Below are positions 39,601 through 49,709 of a DNA stretch of 64,000 nt, piece by piece. A program made the position numbers and the translations under genes. Position 1 is the first letter of the stretch. Each line of letters starts with the position of its first letter. This DNA is from Litoditis marina (taxonomy: Eukaryota; Nematoda; Chromadorea; Rhabditida; Rhabditidae), in contig CAXIWQ010000203.1 in the NCBI GenBank assembly GCA_964036275.1, positions 1-64,000 of the forward strand. Direction: 5' to 3'. The notes beneath the pieces are model-generated. The model had not been told where the DNA came from and did not search any database. It worked only from the letters and a program-made list of their open reading frames with translations.

Positions 39601-42600
39601 AACCGCGTTAATTTGTCTTTTGTGGCTGTGCGCCACAGAATATAAATTCGTATTAGGTTTTTGTAGCCATGAGCAACAGACTTGATAGCCGTATAAACTT
39701 TTTTCTGTAGCTGCAAGGCAAAGAGGTAATAACCGCGTTAATTTGTCTTTTGTGGCTGTGCGCCACAGAATATATTGTCGTATCAGGTTTTTGTAGCTGG
39801 GAGCAACAGACTTGATAACCGTATTAACTTTTTTCTGTAGCTGCAAAGCAAACAGTCGATAACCGCGTTAATTCGTATTTTGTGGCTGTGCGCCACAGAA
39901 TAGATAGTCGTATTAGGTTTTTGTAGCTGGGAGCAACATACTTGATAGCCGTATAAACTTTTTTCTGTAGCTGCACGGCAAAAAGTCAATAACCGCGTTA
40001 ATTTGTCTTTTGTGGCTGTGCGCCACAGAATATAAAGTCGTATTAGGTTTTTGTAGCCATGAGCAACAGACTTGATAGCCGTATAAACTTTTTTCTGTAG
40101 CTGCAAGGCAAAGAGGTAATAACCGCGTTAATTTGTCTTTTGTGGCTGTGCGCCACATAATAGATAGTCGTATTAGGTTTTTGTAGCTGGGAGCAACATA
40201 CTTGATAGCCGTATAACTTTTTTCTGTAGCTGCACGGCAAAGAGTCAATAACCGCGTTAATTTGTCTTTTGTGGCTGTGCGCCACAGAATATAAAGTCGT
40301 ATTAGGTTTTTGTAGCTGGAGCAACAGACTTGATAGCCGTATAAACTTTTTTCTGTAGCTACAAGGCAAAGAGGTAATAACCGCGTTAATTTGTCTTTTG
40401 TGGCTGTGCGCCACAGAATAGATTGTCGTATCAGGTTTTTGTAGCTGGGAGCAACAGACTTGATAGCCGTATGAACTTTTTTCTGTAGCTGCAAGGCAAA
40501 GAGGTAATAACCGCGTTAATTCGTATTTTGTGGCTGTGCGCCACAGGATATAAAGTCGTATTAGGTTTTTGTAGCCATGAGCAACAGACTTGATAGCCGT
40601 ATAAACTTTTTTCTGTAGCTGCAAGGCAAAGAGTCGATAACCGCGTTATATCGTATTTTGTGGCTGTGTGCCACAGAATAGATAGTTGTATTGGGTTTTT
40701 ATAGCTGGGAGCAACATACTTGATAGCCATATAAACTTTATTCTGTAGCTGCACGGCAAAGAGTCAATAACCGCGTTAATTTGTCTTTTGTGGCTGTGCG
40801 CCACAGAATATAAAGTCGTATTAGGTTTTTGTAGCTGGGAGCAACAGACTTGATAGCCGTATAAACTTTTTTTCTGTAGCTGCAAGGCAAGAGGTAATAA
40901 CCGCGTTAATTTGTCTTTTGTGGCTGTGCGCCACAGAATATAAAGTCGTATTAGGTTTTTGTAGCTGGGAGCAACAGATTTGATAGCCGTATGAAATGTT
41001 CTCTGTAACTGCAGGCAAAGAGTCAATAACCGCGTTAATTTGTATTTTGTGGCTGTGCGCCACAGAATATAAAGTCGTATTATGTTTTTGTAGTTGGAAG
41101 CAACAGACTTGATAGCCGTATAATTTTTTTTTGTAGCTGCAAGTCAAAATGTCAATAACCGCGTTAATTCGTCTTTGTGGCTGTGCGCCACAGAATAGAT
41201 TGTCGTATTAGGTTTTTGTAGCTGGGAGCAACAGATTTGATAACCGTATGAAATGTTCTCTGTAACTACGAGGCAAAGAGTCAATAACCGCGTTAATTCG
41301 TCTTTTGTGGCTGTGCGCCACAGAATATATAGTCGTATTAGGTTTTTGTAGCTGGGAGCAACAGACTTGATAGCCGTATGAACTTTTCTCGGTAGCTGCA
41401 AGCCAACAAGTCGATAACCGCGATAATTTGTATTTTGTGCTGTGCGCCACAGAATAGATTGTCGTATTAGGTTTTTGTAGCTGGGAGCAACAGATTTGAT
41501 AACCGTATGAACTTTATCTGTAGCTGCAAGGCAAAGAGGTAATAACCGCGTTAATTTGTCTTTTGTGGCTGTGCGCCACAGAATAGATTGTCGTATCAGG
41601 TTTTTGTAGCTGGGAGCAACAGACTTGATAGCCGTATGAACTTTTCTCTGTAGCTGCAAGCCAACAAGTCGATAACCGCGATATTTCGTGTTTTGTGGCT
41701 GTGCGCCACAGAATAGATTGTCGTATTATGTTTCTGTAGTTGGAAGCAACAGACTTGATAGCCGTATGATTTTTTTTTGTAGCTGCAAGTCAAAATGTCA
41801 ATAACCGCGTTAATTCGTTTTTGTGGCTGTGCGCCACAGAATAGATTGTCGTATTAGGTTTTTGTAGCTGGGAGCAACAGACTTGATAGCCGTATTAACT
41901 TTTTTCTGTAGCTAGCTGCAAAGCAAACAGTCGATAACCGCGTTAATTCGTATTTTGTGGCTGTGCGCCACAGAATATAAAGTCGTATTATGTTTTTGTA
42001 GTTGGGAGCAACAGACTTGATAGCCGTATGATTTTTTTTGTAGCTGCAAGTCAAAATGTCAATAACCGCGATAATTCGTATTTTGTGGCTGTGCGCCACA
42101 GAATAGATTGTCGTATTAGGTTTTTGTAGCTGGGAGCAACAGATTTGATAGCCGTATGAACTGTTCTCTGTAGCTGCAAGGCAAAGAGTCGATAACCGCG
42201 TTAATTCGTAATTTGTGGCTGTGCGCCACAGAATAGATAGTCGTATTAGGTTTTTGTAGCTGGGAGCAACATACTTGATAGCCGTATAACCTTTTCCCTG
42301 TAGCTGCACGGCAAAGAGTCAATAACCGCGTTAATTTGTCTTTTGTGGCTGTGCGCCACAGAATACAAAGTCGTATTAGGTTTTTGTAGCTGGGAGCAAC
42401 AGACTTGATAGCCGTATGAACTTCTTTCTGTAGCTGCAAGGCAAAGAGGTAATAACCGCGTTAATTTGTCTTTTGTGGCTGTGCGCCTTAGAATAGATTG
42501 TCGTATCAGGTTTTTGTAGCTGGGAGCAACAGACTTGATAGCCGTATGAACTTTTTTCTGTAGCTGCAAGGCAAAGAGGTAATAACCGCGTTAATTTGTC

Positions 42601-44230
42601 TTTTGTGGCTGTGCGCCACAGGATATAAAGTCGCATTAGGTTTTTGTAGCCATGAGCAACAGACTTGAAAGCCGTATAAACTTTTTTTCTGTAGCTGCAA
42701 GGCAAAGAGTCGATAACCACGTTAATTCGTATTTTGTGGCTGTGCGCCACAGAATAGATTGTCGTATTAGGTTTTTGTAGCTGGGAGCAACAGATTTGAT
42801 AGCCGTATGAAATGTTCTCTGTAACTGCAAGGCAAAGAGTCAATAACCGCGTTAATTTGTATTTTGTGGCTGTGCGCCACAGGATATAAAGTCGTATTAG
42901 GTTTTTGTAGCCATGAGCAACAGACTTGATAGCCGTATAAACTTTTTTCTGTAGCTGCAAGGCAAAGAGTCGATAACCGCGTAAATTCGTATTTTGTGGC
43001 TGTGCGCCACAGAATAGATTGTCGTATTAGGTTTTTGTAGCTGGGAGCAACAGACTTGATAGCCGTATAAACTTTTTTCTGTAGCTGCTAGGCAAAGAGT
43101 CGATAACCGCGTTAATTCGTATTTTGTGGCTGTGCGCCACAGAATAGATTGTCGTATTAGGTTTTTGTAGCTGGGAGCAACATATTTGATAGCCGTATGA
43201 AATGTTCTCTGTAACTGCAAGGCAAAGAGTCAATAACCGCGTTAATTTGTATTTTGTGGCTGTGCGCCACAGAATATAAAGTCGTATTATGTTTTTGTAG
43301 TTGGGAGCAACAGACTTGATAGCCGTATGATTTTTTTTGTAGCTGCAAGTCAAAATGTCAATAACCGCGTTAATTCGTTTTTGTGGCTGTGCGCCACAGA
43401 ATAGATTGTCGTATTAGGTTTTTGTAGCTGGGAGCAACAGACTTGATAGACGTATTAACTTTTTTCTGTAGCTGCAAAGCAAACAATCGATAACCGCGTT
43501 AATTCATATTTTGTGGCTGTGCGCCACAGAATAGATAGTCGTATTAGGTTTTTGTAGCTGGGAGCAACATACTTGATAGCCGTATAAACTTTTTTCTGTA
43601 GCTGCACGGCAAAGAGTCAATAACCGCGTTAATTTGTCTTTTGTGGCTGTGCGCCACAGAATATAAAGTCGTATTAGGTTTTTGTAGCCATGAGCAACAG
43701 ACTTGATAGCCGTATAAACTTTTTTCTGTAGCTGCAAGGCAAAGAGGTAATAACCGCGTTAATTTGTCTTTTGTGGCTGTGCGCCACAGAATATATTGTC
43801 GTATCAGGTTTTTGTAGCTGGGAGCAACAGACTTGATAGCCGTATTAACTTTTTTCTGTAGCTGCAAAGCAAACAGTCGATAACCGCGTTAATTCGTATT
43901 TTGTGGCTGTGCGCCACAGAATAGATAGTCGTATTAGGTTTTTGTAGCTGGGAGCAACATACTTGATAGCCGTATAAACTTTTTTCTGTAGCTGCACGGC
44001 AAAAAGTCAATAACCGCGTTAATTTGTCTTTTGTGGCTGTGCGCCACAGAATATAAAGTCGTATTAGGTTTTTGTAGCCATGAGCAACAGACTTGATAGC
44101 CGTATAAACTTTTTTCTGTAGCTGCAAGGCAAAGAGGTAATAACCGCGTTAATTTGTCTTTTGTGGCTGTGCGCCACATAATAGATAGTCGTATTAGGTT
44201 TTTGTAGCTGGGAGCAACATACTTGATAGC

Positions 44231-44360
44231 CGTATAAACTTTTTTCTGTAGCTGCACGGCAAAGAGTCAATAACCGCGTTAATTTGTCTTTTGTGGCTGT
44301 GCGCCACAGAATATAAAGTCGTATTAGGTTTTTGTAGCTGGGAGCAACAGACTTGATATC
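44231..44360. repeat. Representative full-length satellite monomer showing three subunits
   Basis: One complete 130-bp period. Subunit C is 44,231-44,274 (44 bp), A is 44,275-44,319 (45 bp) and B is 44,320-44,360 (41 bp). All begin with CG and share a central TGTRGCTG block. Over the 32-bp core from the T-run to the subunit end, typical A and B sequences match at about 23 positions; B and C match at about 20 of 29. The 130-bp unit is therefore best read as a diverged trimer of an ancestral ~43-bp repeat. Alignments were made by eye. Confidence 0.85.
44292..44308. other. Conserved 17-nt dyad of subunit A (example copy)
   Basis: TGTGGC, loop TGTGC, then GCCACA: a perfect 6-bp inverted repeat present in the great majority of monomers. 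Several variants change only the loop (TGTGT at 4,026; TGGGC at 23,945; TGTTC at 30,330). The homologous 17 nt in subunit B, TGTAGCTGGGAGCAACA (44,333-44,349), is also a dyad with 7-nt arms and one A/A mismatch. It could be a protein-binding site or a hairpin or cruciform; no function can be read from sequence. Subunit C has lost the symmetry. Arms are broken in some families, for example TGTAGC, TGTAGA, or GCCTTA in the right arm. Confidence 0.8.
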
Positions 44361-44583
44361 CGTATAAACTTTTTTCTGTAGCTGCAAGGCAAAGAGGTAA
44401 TAACCGCGTTAATTTGTCTTTTGTGGCTGTGCGCCACAGAATAGATTGTCGTATCAGGTTTTTGTAGCTGGGAGCAACAGACTTGATAGCCGTATGAACT
44501 TTTTTCTGTAGCTGCAAGGCAAAGAGGTAATAACCGCGTTAATTCGTATTTTGTGGCTGTGCGCCACAGGATATAAAGTCGTA

Positions 44584-46660
44584 TTAGGTTTTTGTAGCCA
44601 TGAGCAACAGACTTGATAGCCGTATAAACTTTTTTCTGTAGCTGCAAGGCAAAGAGTCGATAACCGCGTTATATCGTATTTTGTGGCTGTGTGCCACAGA
44701 ATAGATAGTTGTATTGGGTTTTTCTAGCTGGGAGCAACATACTTGATAGCCATATAAACTTTTTTCTGTAGCTGCACGGCAAAGAGTCAATAACCGCGTT
44801 AATTTGTCTTTTGTGGCTGTGCGCCACAGAATATAAAGTCGTATTAGGTTTTTGTAGCTGGGAGCAACAGACTTGATAGCCGTATAAACTTTTTTTCTGT
44901 AGCTGCAAGGCAAAGAGGTAATAACCGCGTTAATTTGTCTTTTGTGGCTGTGCGCCACAGAATATAAAGTCGTATTAGGTTTTTGTAGCTGGGAGCAACA
45001 GATTTGATAGCCGTATGAAATGTTCTCTGTAACTGCAAGGCAAAGAGTCAATAACCGCGTTAATTTGTATTTTGTGGCTGTGCGCCACAGAATATAAAGT
45101 CGTATTATGTTTTTGTAGTTGGAAGCAACAGACTTGATAGCCGTATGATTTTTTTTTGTAGCTGCAAGTCAAAATGTCAATAACCGCGTTAATTCGTCTT
45201 TGTGGCTGTGCGCCACAGAATAGATTGTCGTATCAGGTTTTTGTAGCTGGGAGCAACAGACTTGATAGCCGTATGAACTTTTTTCTGTAGCTGCAAGGCA
45301 AAGAGGTAATAACCGCGTTAATTTGTCTTTTGTGGCTGTGCGCCACAGGATATAAAGTCGTATTAGGTTTTTGTAGCCATGAGCAACAGACTTGATAGCC
45401 GTATAAACTTTTTTCTGTAGCTGCAAGGCAAAGAGTCGATAACCGCGTTATATCGTATTTTGTGGCTGTGTGCCACAGAATAGATAGTTGTATTGGGTTT
45501 TTCTAGCTGGGAACAACATACTTGATAGCCATATAAACTTTTTTCTGTAGCTGCACGGCAAAGAGTCAATAACCGCGTTAATTTGTCTTTTGTGGCTGTG
45601 CGCCACAGAATATAAAGTCGTATTAGGTTTTTGTAGCCATGAGCAACAGACTTGATAGCCGTATAAACTTTTTTCTGTAGCTGCAAGGCAAAGAGTCGAT
45701 AACCGCGTTATATCGTATTTTGTGGCTGTGTGCCACAGAATAGATAGTTGTATTGGGTTTTTCTAGCTGGGAGCAACATACTTGATAGCCATATAAACTT
45801 TTTTCTGTAGCTGCACGGCAAAGAGTCAATAACCGCGTTAATTTGTCTTTTGTGGCTGTGCGCCACAGAATATAAAGTCGTATTAGGTTTTTGTAGCTGG
45901 GAGCAACAGACTTGATAGCCGTATAAACTTTTTTTCTGTAGCTGCAAGGCAAAGAGGTAATAACCGCGTTAATTTGTCTTTTGTGGCTGTGCGCCACAGA
46001 ATATAAAGTCGTATTAGGTTTTTGTAGCTGGGAGCAACAGATTTGATAGCCGTATGAAATGTTCTCTGTAACTGCAAGGCAAAGAGTCAATAACCGCGTT
46101 AATTTGTATTTTGTGGCTGTGCGCCACAGAATATAAAGTCGTATTATGTTTTTGTAGTTGGAAGCAACAGACTTGATAGCCGTATGATTTTTTTTTGTAG
46201 CTGCAAGTCAAAATGTCAATAACCGCGTTAATTCGTCTTTGTGGCTGTGCGCCACAGAATAGATTGTCGTATCAGGTTTTTGTAGCTGGGAGCAACAGAC
46301 TTGATAGCCGTATGAACTTTTTTCTGTAAGCTGCAAGGCAAAGAGGTAATAACCGCGTTAATTTGTCTTTTGTGGCTGTGCGCCACAGGATATAAAGTCG
46401 TATTAGGTTTTTGTAGCCATGAGCAACAGACTTGATAGCCGTATAAACTTTTTTCTGTAGCTGCAAGGCAAAGAGTCGATAACCGCGTTATATCGTATTT
46501 TGTGGCTGTGTGCCACAGAATAGATAGTTGTATTGGGTTTTGTAGCTGGGAGCAACAGAATTGTTAGCCGTATAAACTTTTTTTCTGTAGCTGCAAGGCA
46601 AAGAGGTAATAACCGCGTTAATTTGTCTTTTGTGGCTGTGCGCCACAGAATATAAAGTCG
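44584..46660. repeat. 1,039-bp tandem duplication (about eight monomers)
   Basis: Positions 44,669, 44,844 and 44,975 correspond to 45,708, 45,883 and 46,014, all at offset 1,039. Beyond the extra A in CTGTAAGCTGC near 46,328 the offset becomes 1,040. Both copies carry the GTTATATCGTATTTTG and GATAGCCATATAAAC variants. Confidence 0.75.
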
Positions 46661-49244
46661 TATTAGGTTTTTGTAGCTGGGAGCAACAGACTTGATAGCC
46701 GTATAAACTTTTTTCTGTAGCTGCAAGGCAAAGAGTCGATAACCGCGTTATATCGTATTTTGTGGCTGTGCGCCACAGAATATAAAGTCGTATTATGTTT
46801 TTGTAGTTGGAAGCAACAGACTTGATAGCCGTATGATTTTTTTTTGTAGCTGCAAGTCAAAATGTCAATACCGCGTTAATTCGTCTTTGTGGCTGTGCGC
46901 CACAGAATAGATTGTCGTATTAGGTTTTTGTAGCTGGGAGCAACAGATTTGATAGCCGTATGAAATGTTCTCTGTAACTGCGAGGCAAAGAGTCAATAAC
47001 CGCGTTAATTCGTCTTTTGTGGCTGTGCGCCACAGAATATATAGTCGTATTAGGTTTTTGTAGCTGGGAGCAACAGACTTGATAGCCGTATGAACTTTTC
47101 TCGGTAGCTGCAAGCCAACAAGTCGATAACCGCGATAATTTGTATTTTGTGGCTGTGCGCCACAGAATAGATTGTCGTATTAGGTTTTTGTAGCTGGGAG
47201 CAACAGATTTGATAGCCGTATGAACTTTATCTGTAGCTGCAAGGCAAAGAGGTAATAACCGCGTTAATTTGTCTTTTGTGGCTGTGCGCCACAGAATAGA
47301 TTGTCGTATCAGGTTTTTGTAGCTGGGAGCAACAGACTTGATAGCCGTATGAACTTTTCTCTGTAGCTGCAAGCCAACAAGTCGATAACCGCGATATTTC
47401 GTGTTTTGTGCTGTGCGCCACAGAATAGATTGTCGTATTATGTTTCTGTAGTTGGAAGCAACAGACTTGATAGCCGTATGATTTTTTTTTGTAGCTGCAA
47501 GTCAAAATGTCAATAACCGCGTTAATTCGTTTTTGTGGCTGTGCGCCACAGAATAGATTGTCGTATTAGGTTTTTGTAGCTGGGAGCAACAGACTTGATA
47601 GCCGTATTAACTTTTTTCTGTAGCTGCAAAGCAAACAGTCGATAACCGCGTTAATTCGTATTTTGTGGCTGTGCGCCACAGAATAGATAGTCGTATTAGG
47701 TTTTTGTAGCTGGGAGCAATATACTTGATAGCCGTATAAACTTTTTCTGTAGCTGCACGGCAAAGAGTCAATAACCGCGTTAATTTGTCTTTTGTGGCTG
47801 TGCGCCACAGAATATAAAGTCGTATTAGGTTTTTGTAGCCATGAGCAACAGACTTGATAGCCGTATAAACTTTTTTCTGTAGAGCAAGGCAAAGAGGTAA
47901 TAACCGCGTTAATTTGTCTTTTGTGGCTGTGCGCCACAGAATATATTGTCTTATCAGGTTTTTGTAGCTGGGAGCAACAGACTTGATAGCCGTATTAACT
48001 TTTTTCTGTAGCTGCAAAGCAAACAGTCGATAACCGCGTTAATTCGTATTTTGTGGCTGTGCGCCACAGATTATAAAGTCGTATTAGGTTTTGTAGCTGG
48101 GAGCAACAGACTTGATAGCCGTATAACTTTTTTTCTGTAGCTGCAAGGCAAAGAGGTAATAACCGCGTTAATTTGTCCTTTGTGGCTGTGCGCCACAGAA
48201 TATAAAGTCGTATTAGGTTTTTGTAGCCATGAGCAACAGACTTGATAGCCGTATAAACTTTTTTCTGTAGCTGCAAGGCAAAGAGTCAATAACCGCGTTA
48301 ATTTGTCTTTTGTGGCTGTGCGCCACAGAATATAAAGTCGTATTAGGTTTTTGTAGCCATGAGCAACAGACTTGATATCCGTATAAACTTTTTTCTGTAG
48401 CTGCAAGGCAAAGAGGTAATAACCGCGTTAATTTGTCTTTTGTGGCTGTGCGCCACAGAATATATCGTCTTATCAGGTTTTTGTAGCTGGGAGCAACAGA
48501 CTTGATAGCCGTATTAACTTTTTCTGTAGCTGCACGGCAAAGAGTCAATAACCGCGTTAATTTGTCTTTTGTGGCTGTGCGCCACAGATTATAAAGTCGT
48601 ATTAGGTTTTTGTAGCTGGAGCAACAGACTGATAGCCGTATAAACTTTTTTTCTGTAGCTGCAAGGCAAAGAGGTAATAACCGCGTTAATTTGTCTTTTG
48701 TGGCTGTGCGCCACAGAATATAAAGTCGTATTAGGTTTTTGTAGCTGGGAGCAACAGACTTGATAGCCGTATGAACTTTTTTCTGTAGCTGCAAGGCAAA
48801 GAGTCGATAACCGCGTTATATCGTATTTTGTGGCTGTGTGCCACAGAATAGATAGTTGTATTGGGTTTTTCTAGCTGGGAGCAACATACTTGATAGCCAT
48901 ATAAACTTTTTTCTGTAGCTGCACGGCAAAGAGTCAATAACCGCGTTAATTTGTCTTTTGTGGCTGTGCGCCACAGAATAGATTGTCGTATCAGGTTTTT
49001 GTAGCTGGGAGCAACAGACTTGATAGCCGTATGAACTTTTTTCTGTAGCTGCAAGGCAAAGAAGTAATAACCGCGTTAATTTGTCTTTTGTGGCTGTGCG
49101 CCACAGGATATAAAGTCGTATTAGGTTTTTGTAGCCATGAGCAACAGACTTGATAGCCGTATAAACTTTTTTCTGTAGCTGCAAGGCAAAGAGTCGATAA
49201 CCGCGTTATATCGTATTTTGTGGCTGTGTGCCACAGAATAGATA

Positions 49245-49249
49245 GTTGT
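49245..49249. other. Target site duplication, left copy
   Basis: GTTGT directly precedes the left LTR and is repeated at 52,745-52,749. Removing the element and one copy restores the satellite junction GATAGTTGTATTGGG, which occurs many times elsewhere in the array. Five base pairs is usual for Ty3/Gypsy integration. Confidence 0.93.
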
Positions 49250-49601
49250 TGTTGTAACCCTCGTACTCACGAAGTCACAACGATTAGGTATTTCAGGCGA
49301 TACGTTAGCCTTTTGAATATAACACAACAAAACACTAACTAGACTAGGTTTATTATGAATATAAATAAGACAATACAATAAAGCCTTTATACCTGACAGG
49401 GAGAGAAGAGATAGAATACTAGCCTAGTAGCCAGACTGCTTACTAGCTAGGTAGAGCTTACAATACCAACAATGCTCGCTGCTTTGTACACGTAAGCAGA
49501 CGAGAAGACGTAACACGTTAACAGGGTAGCAGACTTATGCTAATGAGCGTAGACATGAGATGCAATGAGATGATACGTGATAATGGCTCACATATCCAAC
49601 A
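49250..49601 (-). repeat. 3' LTR of the retrotransposon
   Basis: 352 bp. On the plus strand it runs from TGTTGTAACCCTCG to CACATATCCAACA and is indistinguishable by eye from 52,393-52,744. Inverted ends TGTTG and CAACA agree with the TG...CA rule. It contains the polyadenylation motif that would end the transcript. Confidence 0.95.
49349..49354 (-). terminator. Polyadenylation signal AATAAA in the 3' LTR
   Basis: Minus-strand AATAAA lies about 248 nt into the sense-oriented LTR and about 37 nt downstream of a TATAAA motif. That order suits a short R region. Cleavage would fall within the following ~10-30 nt. The assignment rests on motif and position only. Confidence 0.6.
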
Positions 49602-49613
49602 CCTCCCCTTTTT
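49602..49613 (-). other. Polypurine tract
   Basis: Minus-strand AAAAAGGGGAGG directly abuts the start of the 3' LTR (TGTTGG...). Such a tract primes plus-strand DNA synthesis in LTR retroelements. Its exact position confirms the orientation and the LTR boundary. Confidence 0.9.
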
Positions 49614-49709
49614 AACATCAAACATTGGGGATAAGAATAAGAACGAAACATGAACTAAAGTCACGAAGAGAGACATCGAAGACTAAGCTTAGTAGAGCGG
49701 CACTGATCT
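49614..49709 (-). other. 3' noncoding segment of the retrotransposon
   Basis: About 96 bp between the stop codon and the polypurine tract. I see no motif in it. Confidence 0.7.

Larger units (their letters stand above)
38340..45170. repeat. Pair of blocks offset by 4,021 bp
   Basis: About 38,340-41,150 matches about 42,361-45,170. Markers: CTTGATAGACGTATTAAC (39,421 and 43,442), TCGCATTAGG and CTTGAAAGCCG (38,612-38,650 and 42,633-42,671), and GCCACATAATAG (about 40,150 and 44,171). The first copy carries one-base deletions that the second lacks (about 40,212, 40,318, 40,888 and 41,012), so the second is closer to the ancestral form or the first is less accurately assembled. Confidence 0.75.
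23..49249. repeat. 130-bp satellite DNA array, left part
   Basis: Uninterrupted head-to-tail repeats with a 130-bp period, all in one orientation, roughly 380 monomers. Constant landmarks in each monomer are the dyad TGTGGCTGTGCGCCACA, the block GTAGCTGGGAGCAACA, and the block CTGTAGCTGCAAGGCAAAG followed by ATAACCGCG. A hand count of one monomer gives about 42% GC with the plus strand T- and G-rich (T 42, G 33, A 33, C 22 of 130). Subtypes alternate in cassettes that are duplicated at kilobase scale (separate entries). No gene-like sequence was found inside. A role in heterochromatin or a centromere is plausible but inferred only from array size and structure. Confidence 0.97.

Noticed and set aside
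23..49249. Several hundred minus-strand open frames of 60-281 codons over the array
   Set aside because: They are shifted readings of the same 130-bp repeat, they start and stop at fixed monomer positions, and they overlap one another in different frames. No domain or codon-bias signal supports a gene.
23..49249. CRISPR array
   Set aside because: The repeats are contiguous 130-bp monomers without unique spacers, and no cas gene is present.
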